64,000 nt of DNA, from assembly GCF_022230885.1 (NCBI RefSeq), contig NZ_JAKGCT010000004.1, positions 1,922,001 through 1,986,000 on the forward strand, read 5' to 3'. Below the pieces are notes generated by a model. The model was not told the origin of the DNA and made no database searches. It was given only the letters and a program-made list of their open reading frames with translations. The stretch comes from Paenalcaligenes niemegkensis (GTDB lineage Bacteria > Pseudomonadota > Gammaproteobacteria > Burkholderiales > Burkholderiaceae_B). Position numbers and translations under genes: made by a program. The first letter of the stretch is position 1, and each line of letters starts with the position of its first letter. Below, one piece after another: positions 38,329 to 48,095 of this stretch.

Positions 38329-39915
38329 TTAGAGACCGCTCGCCAAGGCGAGCAAAATCCCATCTCGTGACAGAGGCAATGAAATAAAATCGCCATGCAG
38401 ATAATCGGCACCCACATGAATCACCGCATTCTTGTCCGACGCAGAACTAATGCCTGTGACTTCGGTTTTTAATCCCAGGTTTGCGCATAGCTTGCACGTC
38501 ATCATGAGCAAGGACGTATCTTGCATAGCCTGCGACTCTGAGCGCTCCCCGTTAAAAAGTACACGTACACCGTAGATTCTCCATTGCTCCAGGTAAAGCA
38601 GATTTTCTGCGGAACCAACATAATTATCCAGCCACACTGGTATTCCAAGCGCAGCCAAAGCACTCAGCATTTGCTGTGTCGCCTCGTTTTTCACGTCAAC
38701 GTTATACTCAGTGATGGCGAACGCGACGCTTCCGTCGTTCAACCTCTGACTCTGAAGCTTCTGCATCCACGGTTCATGCAAACGCATCAGTACCGGAAGA
38801 GGCACTGACAGGGTCACGGGCATATGAAGCTTGTAATCATTGGCCCAGCTTTGCAGCTCATCACAAAGCACCTGAAAAGCGCATTCATACAGCCAGCTCA
38901 CTATAGTCAGATCCAGACGCTCATATACCGCCGTCCCCAGACGCACAGTATCATTGTTTTCGAGCCGCCAGTACAGTTGGGCCTCTACCCCTTCCTGGGC
39001 TCCTGTCTTCACACTTGTCTTGCCTTGGAACATCAACGTGAGTGCAACCGGGTGTCCGGAAAGCTTGTGGTTATACGCCTGACGTATATCGGCCAATAAT
39101 CCCGTACTGGTTTCCGGACTCTCGTGCGGAGTCCGTTCTGCCTGAACAGCAGGACCCAGCGCATCCGCAGCGCTTCCTGCAATCTGTCCGGCAAAGCTAT
39201 AGCCCCATCCATGCACAGACTTAATAGGCAATTCAACGCCGGCGTCTTTTGCCTTACGCCGCAATCGGCTTATTAATGAATCAACGGCACGGCTATTCTG
39301 TGGCGTATCCACCTTACTCATCATCAATTGCTGACGGCTTACCCTGCCCTCAGGGCTACTGCTTAGCAACTCAACAAGAAAACGCTCTCCGTAGGTCAAC
39401 TGGATCCCAACGCCCTCGGGAGAAACCAGGGTCCAGCCCTTGTCCCGCATTGACCAGCGTGGGAAATGTTCAGCCGCGTGCGCGGCCTGACCCTCAGTTC
39501 CTTTAGCTGCAGGCGGCTTATCCAGGTTAAGTATGAATTTCTCCGCGCGTCTTTGCAGCGCATGCTGCAATGCCATTAACTCAGAACCTGCCACGTGCTC
39601 CGGGAGACATGCGTCCGCACCCGCTAAAAGAAGCTCTATACGCTGAGCCGGATCCTCAAAAGCACCGATTGCGACAATCCCGCTGTATGACACCACGGAA
39701 CGAAGATTAGCTATAACCAAAGCAAAATGCTGATGGTCGCAATGCAGCAGGAGGACCTCAGCGCTCGCATTTGCATTTTCCAACATTGACTTAAAACCCG
39801 CGGTTCCATTCGCAACGATCGTTGCAGTAACCCCAATTGCTGAAAGCTCATCAACCATCGCTTGGCATCGTGCAGCATGATCAAATACGACCACAAGCTG
39901 TTTTGCATATTCCAT
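38329..39915 (-). CDS. Regulator with degenerate REC, OmpR-type winged-helix and degenerate EAL domains
   Basis: This 528-residue protein has three parts. Residues 1-125 look like a response-regulator receiver, but the acidic pocket and conserved Lys are poorly kept (D60 is the only Asp near the usual site). Residues 152-245 form an OmpR/PhoB-type DNA-binding domain (TYGERFLVELL, SLISRLRRKAKD, SVHGWGYSF). Residues 270-528 follow an EAL pattern with key changes: EAQ at 311-313 for EAL, WLDNYVGSAENLLYL at 428 for the DDFGTG region, TEVTG near 484 for AEGVE. Cyclic-di-GMP hydrolysis is therefore unlikely. It sits 162 bp upstream of the esterase gene on the same strand, so it may regulate siderophore genes. 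Confidence 0.85.
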   Translation of the reverse strand: MEYAKQLVVVFDHAARCQAMVDELSAIGVTATIVANGTAGFKSMLENANASAEVLLLHCDHQHFALVIANLRSVVSYSGIVAIGAFEDPAQRIELLLAGADACLPEHVAGSELMALQHALQRRAEKFILNLDKPPAAKGTEGQAAHAAEHFPRWSMRDKGWTLVSPEGVGIQLTYGERFLVELLSSSPEGRVSRQQLMMSKVDTPQNSRAVDSLISRLRRKAKDAGVELPIKSVHGWGYSFAGQIAGSAADALGPAVQAERTPHESPETSTGLLADIRQAYNHKLSGHPVALTLMFQGKTSVKTGAQEGVEAQLYWRLENNDTVRLGTAVYERLDLTIVSWLYECAFQVLCDELQSWANDYKLHMPVTLSVPLPVLMRLHEPWMQKLQSQRLNDGSVAFAITEYNVDVKNEATQQMLSALAALGIPVWLDNYVGSAENLLYLEQWRIYGVRVLFNGERSESQAMQDTSLLMMTCKLCANLGLKTEVTGISSASDKNAVIHVGADYLHGDFISLPLSRDGILLALASGL

Positions 39916-40236
39916 ATCTGCTCTGCCTTATCCAACCGTAACAACCCTGCAACAAATTCGCAGCATTACGATTTAATTACGTGTCTTTGATTTTCCGCGC
40001 TAGCCTCAGCTTTAAAAAGTTAATAAATGTCAAATACTTAAGTTATCGATAGAACTTGTCTAAAAATCACAATCTCTTGCCACATATCTGTCTAAAACCA
40101 AACAAATACATACACATGGAGAATTTCCCTCATAATGGCCAGCCGCCTTAGTAATAAGCACTACAGCCTGAAAAACAAAAAGACACCGAGTCATAAACCC
40201 GGTGCCTTTCTAATAGCTACCAATAATGCGTAGGCT
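39916..40236. other. Gap between the regulator and dsbC
   Basis: No gene is seen in these 321 bases. The part nearest the regulator is AT-rich and should hold its promoter (minus strand), though I see no convincing -35/-10 pair. The end nearest dsbC holds a terminator, listed separately. Confidence 0.5.
40171..40206 (-). terminator. Rho-independent terminator after dsbC
   Basis: On the minus strand a 9-bp stem (GGCACCGGG / CTCGGTGTC, two G-U pairs) is followed by TTTTTGTTTTT. It ends the mltA-ubiH-dsbC unit. Confidence 0.85.
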
Positions 40237-41061
40237 TTAGTTCATGCTGTCGAGTCTATCTTTCAATTGATCAGGAGGCAGCCAGCCACCAACGCGGGAA
40301 CCATCACTGAAAATAATGGCTGGTGTACCCTCGATACCCAGGCTCATTCCGAGGGCCAAGGTTTGCTTTATCGGATTCGCACACTTGGCGGCAGTAGGCT
40401 CTATGCCTTTCAGCATCCAGGCCTGCCAGGCAGCTGAATTGTCATCTGCACACCAGATGCTCTCGGCTTTAACCAGAGAGTCAGGACTGAGTATGGGGAA
40501 CAGCAGTGAATACACTGTAATGTTGTCAACCTCGGCCAGACTCTCGTGCAAGCGCTTACAATAAATACAGTTAGGGTCTTCAAACACGGCAATCTTACGG
40601 CTGCCATCACCCTTTACATAGCGTATAGCCTGTTCCAGTGGCAAACTTGAAAAGTCGACACGGTTAAGCTCTTCAAGACGTTGTGCTGTAAGATCCGTAC
40701 GGGTTTGAACATCAACCAAGGCCCCCTGAAGCACAAAATCCACTTCTTGATTAACATACAGAATTTCGTTACCAATACGGACTTCGAGCAGGTTAGCAAA
40801 CGGAGTGGCCGTAATTTCATCAACCTGCATCCCCTTGAACTCAGACTCAAGCTTTTGGCGCGTAGCCTCGAACTGTTTGGTATTAGTGGTGCTTAGCACG
40901 CGGGCTTCCGAGCCAGAGGCTCCTCCCTGTTGCGTGGAAAGCACTTTTGCTTCTGAACCTGCGCCCTCGTCTGGGCGATCAGTTTGCGCCATTGAGGCGC
41001 TGCTTACCGACAAAATAGCGGTAGCCAGGCTTAGGGCCAACGCATTGATTTTTAACTTCAT
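40237..41061 (-). CDS. dsbC: Thiol:disulfide interchange protein DsbC
   Basis: DsbC is a periplasmic disulfide isomerase. The 274-residue protein starts at the ATG at 41061, preceded by GGAG, and has a signal peptide cut near SMAQ. The thioredoxin active site is CIYC (in FEDPNCIYCKRLH) instead of the usual CGYC. Dimerisation sequences (VDEITATPFANLLEVRIGNEILYVN) and the cis-Pro region (GIEGTPAIIFSDG) are present. Between signal and dimerisation domain is a small tandem repeat, GSEAKVLST and GSEARVLST, 15 residues apart. Confidence 0.93.
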   Translation of the reverse strand: MKLKINALALSLATAILSVSSASMAQTDRPDEGAGSEAKVLSTQQGGASGSEARVLSTTNTKQFEATRQKLESEFKGMQVDEITATPFANLLEVRIGNEILYVNQEVDFVLQGALVDVQTRTDLTAQRLEELNRVDFSSLPLEQAIRYVKGDGSRKIAVFEDPNCIYCKRLHESLAEVDNITVYSLLFPILSPDSLVKAESIWCADDNSAAWQAWMLKGIEPTAAKCANPIKQTLALGMSLGIEGTPAIIFSDGSRVGGWLPPDQLKDRLDSMN

Positions 41062-41092
41062 AGTGACTCCGGCCCTGCGATCACGCTTATGC

Positions 41093-42283
41093 TTAGTGGC
41101 GGTCGCGAGGGCTAATACCTGCTGCATTTGCAATTAATTGACGCTTAAGAAACGGTACTTTATTGAGCACCGACATCCCCACGTTTCGAGCCCAGACCAC
41201 CGGCACTGCCTGCACTTTAAATAAGCGGTGCAGCGCATCGGTGGCGAAACTCATGGCGGCGATAGGCTCTGCCCTGGCACGGCGATACTGCTCTAAGATA
41301 CGAAGCTCCCCAACGCCTACATGTTTGGGTTTGGCAACCAATACTTGTATAAGTTCAGCCACATCACCTAAACCCAGATTAAGACCCTGACCAGCCAGCG
41401 GATGCACACGATGGGCAGCATCGCTGACCAAGGCAACGCCAGCTGACACCATTGCCGTTTTTTCTAATGTCAGTGGAAAGGCATGTAAGGTTGATCTCAA
41501 CTTCAGCTTGCCCAGCCGTCCTCCTGTAATAGCCTGCAATTGTCTGGAAAGCTGCTCAGCTTGCATGGCATGCTCAACACCCATGATCTCGGCCGCCTGC
41601 TCGTCGGACGCCGACCAGACCATCGAGACTTGCGGCCCCTCTGCTGTATCTGGCAGGGGCAAAAGCGCCAGCACCGAGTCGCCTGTAAACCATTGCATCG
41701 CTACCCCCTGATGCGCGACCTCAGCGTTTAGATGGGCCACCAGACCGCTGTCACCATAAGCCTTCAACTGATGGGCAATGCCAGCCTGTTCACGCACTTT
41801 GGATCTTCCGCCGTCTGCTCCGATAAGCAAATCAGCTTTCAAGCGCCTGCCATTTTTCGTGATGACCGTATCAGCCTCACGATCGGCAAAATGATCGTCG
41901 TGCCAAGTCACCCCGTATACTTTGAGCGCTTGGCGTAAAGCGCGTTCGATTTCACCTGATTCGACGATCCAGGTGAGCGTATCGCGAGCATCTTGCCAGG
42001 CCTCAAGTTGCAGGGTTCCCCCGCCATCACCATACAACTCCATGGCTGTGACTTCAGTAAGACGTCGCTGCTCCATGAGATCCCAAATGCCCTGCTCGCT
42101 TAGGAAGCGCTGACTGGCTGCAGAAATTGCATAGACACGAGGATGATAAGTATCAGTTTCTGGTGGGGGCCGCTGCACGTCAGGGGCGAGAATTTGCACA
42201 TCGAAGGCTTTGCGTGCCAATCCGAGCGCACATGCCATACCAGCAATGCCGCCCCCACATACAAGGATGCTTTGGTCTTTCAT
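41093..42283 (-). CDS. UbiH/UbiF/VisC-family FAD-dependent monooxygenase
   Basis: This is a flavin hydroxylase of the ubiquinone-biosynthesis type. The 396-residue protein starts at the ATG at 42283, in a 4-nt overlap with mltA. It shows LVCGGGIAGMACALGLAR (FAD), DLLIGADGGRSKVREQAGI (the DG motif) and VSDAAHRVHPLAGQGLNLGLGD (the GD motif), all typical of the family. Which ring position it hydroxylates cannot be told from the sequence alone. Confidence 0.9.
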   Translation of the reverse strand: MKDQSILVCGGGIAGMACALGLARKAFDVQILAPDVQRPPPETDTYHPRVYAISAASQRFLSEQGIWDLMEQRRLTEVTAMELYGDGGGTLQLEAWQDARDTLTWIVESGEIERALRQALKVYGVTWHDDHFADREADTVITKNGRRLKADLLIGADGGRSKVREQAGIAHQLKAYGDSGLVAHLNAEVAHQGVAMQWFTGDSVLALLPLPDTAEGPQVSMVWSASDEQAAEIMGVEHAMQAEQLSRQLQAITGGRLGKLKLRSTLHAFPLTLEKTAMVSAGVALVSDAAHRVHPLAGQGLNLGLGDVAELIQVLVAKPKHVGVGELRILEQYRRARAEPIAAMSFATDALHRLFKVQAVPVVWARNVGMSVLNKVPFLKRQLIANAAGISPRDRH

Positions 42284-43589
42284 CGTGCTGCTGGTGCTCC
42301 TGCTGACTTGGGCCACAAAACCCACATTTCACCGCGCTGCTTCATTCGGCCAGCGCTGGCACCGGCTTCATCACCTGTTCCCCAATAAAAGTCCGTGCGC
42401 GCTGCCCCTTTGATAGCTGCCCCTGTGTCTTGGGCAAAAACGACTTTTTGCAGTGGCTTCTGACTACCAGGGTAGCTAGTGGACAGAAACACCGGCGAGC
42501 CTAAAGGAACGAAAGCTGGATCGATAGCAACGGCACGCTCAGCAATCAGAGGAATACTGTAAGCACCTTTTGGGCCCAATAAGGGATCCGTAATCTGCTC
42601 TTCACGGAAAAACACCATCGCCGTATTCACGTTCAGCATCTCTTGCACGCGATGGGGATTACGCTCTGCCCATGCCTTGATATTTTGCATCGAAGTCTGA
42701 GCTAAAGGCAACTCGCCAATCTTGGCTAGCCATTGGCCAATAGAGGCATAAGGACGTCCGTTATGGTCGTCATACGCCAGCCGCACTGCCGACCCATTGG
42801 GCAGGACAGCCCGTCCGGACCCTTGAATTTGCAGGAAAAAAGCTTCGACTGGATCTGCCGCCCAAACAATAGCTTTGGGCTGCCGATCCGATTTGGCGGC
42901 AATGTCTGCACGCGAATCGTAGGGGACAACCCGTTTACCCTCGACTTTGCCACGAATACGCTTGCCAGCAAGCTCGGGATACAACGTGCCCAGGTCTATC
43001 GTCAACAAATCGGAAGGCGTAGCATATAAAGGCCACTGATACTCACCACCCTGAGTGGCAGAGGCTTTAATCAAGGGTTCGTAATAGCCAGTTACCGTAT
43101 TGGAAGCCGGCTTGCCCGCGGTATCAAGTACACGCCAAGGCTGTAGATGCTCTTGAAAAAACTGCCGGACAAACGCAGGGCTGGCCTCGTTCTCGTTTTG
43201 ACCACTGCGGGCGGCCGCCTCGCAAACACCCTGCCACGCACGCGGTGCAGCTCTGGCTGGCATCGTAAGCGAGCCGCTAACGGGACGCATCAGGCCCTTA
43301 CAGTTATTAAGAAACCCTTTCCACACATGCTGCAAGTCATCATTATTCCACCCCGGTAGCGCAGACCAGTTTACCGCCTGAAACTTGGCGACCAATGGCC
43401 TGGAAGGCGTTTCGGGAAGTTCGCTAAGGGCTGGTACGCGCAAGGGTTTAAGCGCAATATCGTCATCTGCTTTCTGGCTTTCCTGCTTGGTCGCTGGCTG
43501 CGTGGCTCCCCTGGTTCGGTAGTAACCGTGGAGCAGGCAGCAATGAGCACCAGCAAGGGACTTAAGGTAAGGATTCGCTTCAGGCTCAT
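42280..43589 (-). CDS. mltA: Membrane-bound lytic murein transglycosylase A, lipoprotein (one frameshift in this sequence)
   Basis: MltA cuts peptidoglycan glycan strands from the outer membrane. The start ATG at 43589 gives a lipoprotein signal with lipobox LIAAC (MSLKRILTLSPLLVLIAACS). The MltA core follows (FQEHLQPWRV, VTGYYEPLIKAS, FFLQIQGSGRAVL, VFAQDTGAAIKGAARTDFYWG). The catalytic Asp lies in the last motif. The frame breaks at C43508-43511 just after the signal, and one added base gives PGGATQPATKQESQKADDDIALKPLRVPAL. Joined length is 436 residues. Confidence 0.92.
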
Positions 43590-43596
43590 AAAAATC

Positions 43597-43971
43597 TCAA
43601 TGCAAAGTTCGAGGGATAGCCAGTACAAACTCGTTAATTGGTACGTCAAAAGGCAGGCCGTCTTCACCCACACAGTGGTAAGACCCTCGCATCGTGCCAA
43701 CCGGCGTGGCCAAAGGGCAACCGCTGGTGTATTCAAAACTTTCACCGGGTGCCAGCAGTGGCTGCTGTCCAACAAGACCCAGGCCGCGCACTTCCTGAGT
43801 TTTCTGGTCGCCATCAGTAATTACCCAATGCCGACTGATAATCTGTGCTGATTTTGCACCATTATTCGTAATTCGTACCGTATACGCAAAAATATATTGA
43901 TGACGGTCAGGTTCGGATTGCTCAGGCAGGTACTGAGGCGTTACAGTCACCACAATGTCTTCAGGCTTCAT
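43597..43971 (-). CDS. apaG: ApaG protein
   Basis: This 124-residue ApaG/DUF525 protein has an immunoglobulin-like fold, with the pattern YTVRITNNG, QIISRHWVITDGDQKTQEVRGLGLVGQQPLL and GTMRGSYHCVGEDG. The biochemical role is unsettled (linked to Co2+ resistance and Ap4A in enteric bacteria). It lies 7 nt before mltA and is divergent from rpe. Confidence 0.93.
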   Translation of the reverse strand: MKPEDIVVTVTPQYLPEQSEPDRHQYIFAYTVRITNNGAKSAQIISRHWVITDGDQKTQEVRGLGLVGQQPLLAPGESFEYTSGCPLATPVGTMRGSYHCVGEDGLPFDVPINEFVLAIPRTLH

Positions 43972-44089
43972 GATCGATCGGCCTCCATAAAAATGCATTT
44001 GATGCAGAGAGCTTCTGCTCGAAATAGGCTGTAATAATGACACACTTGTGCCGGATCGGTCATAACCCACCTTACTGCTAATTAATTTC

Positions 44090-44794
44090 ATGTCACACAA
44101 ACAAGCTGCTCGCATCGCCCCCAGTATTCTATCCGCTGACTTCGCTCGTTTGGGCGATGAAGTCAAAAACGTCGTGGACGCCGGTGCAGACTGGATCCAT
44201 TTCGATGTTATGGACAACCATTACGTCCCTAACTTAACATTCGGGGCAATGATTTGTAGCGCCCTACGCCCTCACACCGATGCGCCTATCGATGTGCACT
44301 TGATGGTCGAGTCTCCGGACAGTCTGGTCGAAGCTTTCGCCAAGGCGGGCGCTAATCTGATCAGTTTTCATCCTGACGCCACACCTCATGTAGATCGCAC
44401 CCTGTCGTTGATTCGCGACCAGGGCTGCAAGGCCGGGCTGGTTTTTAATCCTGCCATGCCTCTCGAGTGGATGGACCACGTCATGGATAAACTTGATTTA
44501 GTCTTGCTGATGTCCGTTAATCCAGGCTACGGAGGACAAAAATTTATCCCCCATAGTCTCGAAAAGCTGCAAACGGCTCGTCAAAAAATTGATCGCTGGG
44601 TTGAGAATGGCGGACAGCCTATCAGCCTGGAAATCGATGGTGGTGTCAATATTCAAAACATTGCAAGCATCAGGGCAGCGGGTGCCGACGCCTTCGTTGC
44701 AGGTTCAGCTATTTTTAACCAGCCCGATTACAAGGCTGTCATTGACGCCATGCGCACAGAAATCGCCAAAGCCGATGCCCAATCAGCTGCATAG
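44090..44794 (+). CDS. rpe: Ribulose-phosphate 3-epimerase
   Basis: Rpe interconverts ribulose-5-phosphate and xylulose-5-phosphate. The 234-residue TIM barrel has [60 protein letters not shown] and LEIDGGVN, covering the metal and catalytic residues. It is followed by gph and the trp operon, the usual Burkholderiales order. Confidence 0.97.
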   Translation: MSHKQAARIAPSILSADFARLGDEVKNVVDAGADWIHFDVMDNHYVPNLTFGAMICSALRPHTDAPIDVHLMVESPDSLVEAFAKAGANLISFHPDATPHVDRTLSLIRDQGCKAGLVFNPAMPLEWMDHVMDKLDLVLLMSVNPGYGGQKFIPHSLEKLQTARQKIDRWVENGGQPISLEIDGGVNIQNIASIRAAGADAFVAGSAIFNQPDYKAVIDAMRTEIAKADAQSAA

Positions 44795-45002
44795 CAACGA
44801 CTCATAGTGTCCAGGCTGGGCTCGTTCTGGAAGCGCTCGCAGACAGCATTAGTAGAGGTGGTGTCTGGCACTGCCCGGCCTGAGTCGGACCCCAGCTTCA
44901 AATACAAACATTCAATTTAACGATACAATAACGGCTTCTTCCAAGCTTAAGTTCTACATAAGCTGTATCGAACCCAATTTCCTTTTACGCGGACACGTAA
45001 CG

Positions 45003-45683
45003 ATGCGTTACTCGGCAGTATTATTAGATTTAGACGGCACTCTGGTCGACTCCATTCCCGACATTGCCGCTGCCGCCAATGCGATGCTGGTTGACCTGGG
45101 CCGCAACGAACTATCTCTGCAGGTAATTACGTCTTTTGTGGGTAAAGGTACTGATGTATTGGTCCAGCGTACCTTGCTGCACGATTCCGGAGAATCAACC
45201 TTCGACGCTATCGAATACGAGCAGGCCAGAACGCTCTTCGCCCAGCACTATGAAAGCGTGAATGGCGAAAAAAGCATAGCCTACGACGGCGTCTTCGAAG
45301 GTCTTTCTGCGTTTAAGGCCATGGGATGCAAACTCGCTGTAGTCACTAACAAACCCATCGGCTTTACCATTCCGCTATTGAACAAACTGCGTCTGGCTTC
45401 GTATTTCGACGTGGTGGTCGGAGGCGATACCACGCCCGAGAAAAAACCCCATCCCCTGCCTTTTACCTACGCCTGCGAACAGCTGAATATCGCCCCCGGG
45501 CAATGTCTGGCCGTGGGGGACTCAATCAACGACGCCTTGGCCGCACGGGCAGCCAAAATAGATGTTTTGGTGGTTCCTTACGGATATAACGAAGGAATAG
45601 ACGTGCAAACTCTCGATGTCGATGGTATAGTTTCTTCTATTGCCGATGCGGCAAGATGGGCGCGTAAATCGCCTACGATCTAA
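45003..45683 (+). CDS. gph: Phosphoglycolate phosphatase
   Basis: This 226-residue HAD hydrolase has the nucleophile motif LLDLDGTLVDS, the cap region, VVTNKP (motif II), the lysine in EKKPHPLP and GDSINDALAARAA (motif IV). It removes phosphate from 2-phosphoglycolate formed by DNA repair or oxygenase activity. It is just upstream of trpE, as in many Burkholderiales. Confidence 0.95.
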   Translation: MRYSAVLLDLDGTLVDSIPDIAAAANAMLVDLGRNELSLQVITSFVGKGTDVLVQRTLLHDSGESTFDAIEYEQARTLFAQHYESVNGEKSIAYDGVFEGLSAFKAMGCKLAVVTNKPIGFTIPLLNKLRLASYFDVVVGGDTTPEKKPHPLPFTYACEQLNIAPGQCLAVGDSINDALAARAAKIDVLVVPYGYNEGIDVQTLDVDGIVSSIADAARWARKSPTI

Positions 45684-45710
45684 AAGAATAACCTTAAGTC
45701 AGAATCAATT

Positions 45711-45782
45711 ATGTTTGCTACCCACACACACGTTGCTGTAACTGGCGCCTATTGGCGCTGGTGGCGTTTGTGTTCCGGGTAG
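45711..45782 (+). CDS. trpL: trp operon leader peptide with Trp-rich codons
   Basis: This 23-codon reading frame ends TGAYWRWWRLCSG, so three Trp codons lie within four positions (15, 17, 18). It sits 28 nt after gph and upstream of a terminator before trpE. Ribosome stalling at these codons when Trp-tRNA is scarce would control the attenuator. It is too short for standard gene calls. Confidence 0.85.
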   Translation: MFATHTHVAVTGAYWRWWRLCSG

Positions 45783-45886
45783 CTAACTCGCTGTCTCGGT
45801 GTGGTCGCTAAGCATCCTACTGATCTCGCTTCAGCCACACCTTCACAGAAAATAGCCCGGAACCAATATTTGGCCGGGCTTTTTTG
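45773..45886 (+). promoter_or_regulatory. trp attenuator: antiterminator and terminator hairpins
   Basis: TTCCGGG at 45773-45779, at the end of trpL, can pair with CCCGGAA at 45856-45862 as the antiterminator. The same downstream strand pairs instead in GCCCGG (45855-45860) with CCGGGC (45874-45879), extended by CCA/TGG across a short bulge, followed by TTTTTTGTTTTT: the terminator. The two structures exclude each other, as in classical trp attenuation. Confidence 0.85.
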
Positions 45887-45934
45887 TTTTTGTCCCGGCC
45901 TGCTTGCTCAATCGCATACTTTAAGGCCTTTTTT

Positions 45935-47455
45935 ATGACAGAAATCGAATTTCAGGCGCTCGCCGCCGAAGGGTTTAACCGCATTCCCCTCATTGCGGAA
46001 ACCTATGCCGACCTCGACACCCCTCTCTCTATTTACCTGAAGCTTGCTCATAATGGCCCTGAAGGCGGACGCAACACTTGCTTGCTCGAATCCGTAGTTG
46101 GCGGTGAGCGCTTTGGTCGATATTCGTTTATTGGCTTGCCTGCAAAAACGGTAATTCGTGCTACCGGCACCCTTACTGAGGTGTTGCACAAAGGCGTAGT
46201 AGTAGAAACTCACGAAGGCGATCCGCTTGATTTCATTGAAAAGTACAAGGCCCGCTACACCGTCGCGCTGCGCCCTGGTATGCCGCGTTTTGCAGGCGGA
46301 CTGGCTGGCTATTTCGGCTATGACACCGTTCGCCACATCGAGCCCTCCCTCGGCGCACCTACCAAGCCTTTCCCGGCAGGACAAGACGAAGGCACACCAG
46401 ACATCATGCTGCTGCACATCGACGAGCTTGTTATCGTCGATAATCTGGCTGGCCGTACGTATTTAATCGTCTACGCTGATCCTAATATTCCCGAGAGCTA
46501 CAGTCGTGCTCGTCGCCGCTTAAAAGAGCTACGTGAAAAACTGCGCACTCCTGTCGTGATTCCCTACGCTTACGCCAGCATGGAAACCACCGATCGGCGT
46601 GATTTCGCCAAGGCCGACTACCTTGATGCGGTTGCCCAGGCAAAGCAATACATCACAGACGGCGAGGTCATGCAAGTACAGGTAGGACAGGTTATTGCGA
46701 AGCCCTTCCGAGATGCACCGCTGTCGCTGTACCGTTCACTTCGATCTCTTAACCCTTCTCCCTACATGTACTTCTGGAATTTTGACGACTTCCAGGTAGT
46801 AGGCGCCTCGCCCGAGATACTGGTTCGTCAGGAAAAAGAACTTGTAGACGGCACATACAAGCAAATCGCCACCATCCGCCCACTGGCGGGCACACGTAAA
46901 CGGGGTGCGACGCCTGAGGAAGACAAGCTGCTGGCAGAAGAGCTTTTAGCTGATCCCAAAGAGCGTGCTGAGCATGTCATGCTCATTGATCTGGCTCGCA
47001 ACGACATTGGGCGTATTGCGAAAGGCGGTACCGTTAAAGTCACCGAAACCATGTCCATTGAGCGATATTCACACGTGCAGCACCTGGTATCGAATGTATG
47101 CGGCGAAGTCGCCGAGGGCGTCTCAACAATGGATGTGCTGCGTGCCGCCTTCCCTGCGGGTACCTTGACCGGCGCGCCCAAGGTTCGTGCCATGGAGATT
47201 ATCGACGAGCTGGAACCCGTGCGCCGCGGCGTCTACGGAGGTGCCGCAGGATACCTGAGCTACAGCGGGGAAATGGATCTTGCCATCGCCATACGAACAG
47301 GTGTAATTAAAGACGGTATGTTATATGTGCAGGCAGCAGCAGGAATTGTGGCTGACTCAGACCCCGAATCCGAGTGGCAAGAAACAGAAGCCAAAGCACG
47401 TGCTTTATTGCGTGCTGCAGAGCAGGTTCAGTTTGGCCTGGACGACCCCATCTAA
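45935..47455 (+). CDS. trpE: Anthranilate synthase component I
   Basis: TrpE makes anthranilate from chorismate with ammonia supplied by TrpG. From the ATG at 45935 it has 506 residues. Motifs include LLESVVGGERFGRYSFIGL (Trp feedback site), MYFWNFDDFQVVGASPEILV, IRPLAGTRKRGATPEED, ERAEHVMLIDLARNDIGRI, FPAGTLTGAPKVRAMEII and VQAAAGIVADSDPESEWQET. It lies behind the attenuator, first in trpEGDC. Confidence 0.97.
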   Translation: MTEIEFQALAAEGFNRIPLIAETYADLDTPLSIYLKLAHNGPEGGRNTCLLESVVGGERFGRYSFIGLPAKTVIRATGTLTEVLHKGVVVETHEGDPLDFIEKYKARYTVALRPGMPRFAGGLAGYFGYDTVRHIEPSLGAPTKPFPAGQDEGTPDIMLLHIDELVIVDNLAGRTYLIVYADPNIPESYSRARRRLKELREKLRTPVVIPYAYASMETTDRRDFAKADYLDAVAQAKQYITDGEVMQVQVGQVIAKPFRDAPLSLYRSLRSLNPSPYMYFWNFDDFQVVGASPEILVRQEKELVDGTYKQIATIRPLAGTRKRGATPEEDKLLAEELLADPKERAEHVMLIDLARNDIGRIAKGGTVKVTETMSIERYSHVQHLVSNVCGEVAEGVSTMDVLRAAFPAGTLTGAPKVRAMEIIDELEPVRRGVYGGAAGYLSYSGEMDLAIAIRTGVIKDGMLYVQAAAGIVADSDPESEWQETEAKARALLRAAEQVQFGLDDPI

Positions 47456-47513
47456 AACGTACCCCTGCTAACGACATGCCCACACGTCATCCTATTTCTT
47501 GTTTAGGTGCCCT

Positions 47514-48077
47514 ATGCTGCTAATGCTCGATAATTACGACTCGTTTACTTATAACCTGGTTCAATACTTCAACGAACTCGGCGAAGAAGTGGTTGTCCAC
47601 CGTAACGACCAGATCACCCTTGAACAGATCGAAGCCTTGAAGCCGGATCGCATTTGCGTTTCTCCCGGGCCCAGCACGCCCGCCAATGCCGGCATTTCCA
47701 TTCCCGTTATCAAGCACTTCGCAGGCAAGCTCCCCATACTAGGCGTGTGCCTGGGGCATCAGGCCATAGGGGAGGCCTTCGGAGGAAAAACCGTGCATGC
47801 CAGGCAAATCATGCACGGCAAGGTTTCAAGCATTACTCATCAGGATATCGATGTTTTTGCCGGCCTGCCCTCGCCTTTTCTGGTAACACGCTATCACTCA
47901 CTTGCCATCGAACAAGACAGCCTGCCCGAATGCCTGGAAGTTACAGCACAAACAGAGGACGGTGAAATTATGGGCGTGCGTCACAAAAATCTTCCTGTTA
48001 GCGGGGTACAGTTTCACCCGGAATCCATTTTAAGCGAGCACGGCCACGCATTGCTCAAGAATTTCCTGAAAATCTAA
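47514..48077 (+). CDS. trpG: Anthranilate synthase component II (glutamine amidotransferase)
   Basis: The start ATG at 47514 has AGGTG upstream and gives 187 residues. The protein begins [15 protein letters not shown]. The glutaminase triad is visible: Cys in [11 protein letters not shown], and His and Glu in VQFHPESIL. It provides ammonia to TrpE; a shared role with para-aminobenzoate synthesis is possible, as in other bacteria. Confidence 0.97.
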   Translation: MLLMLDNYDSFTYNLVQYFNELGEEVVVHRNDQITLEQIEALKPDRICVSPGPSTPANAGISIPVIKHFAGKLPILGVCLGHQAIGEAFGGKTVHARQIMHGKVSSITHQDIDVFAGLPSPFLVTRYHSLAIEQDSLPECLEVTAQTEDGEIMGVRHKNLPVSGVQFHPESILSEHGHALLKNFLKI

Positions 48078-48095
48078 TATAGCGCAAGGACTATC

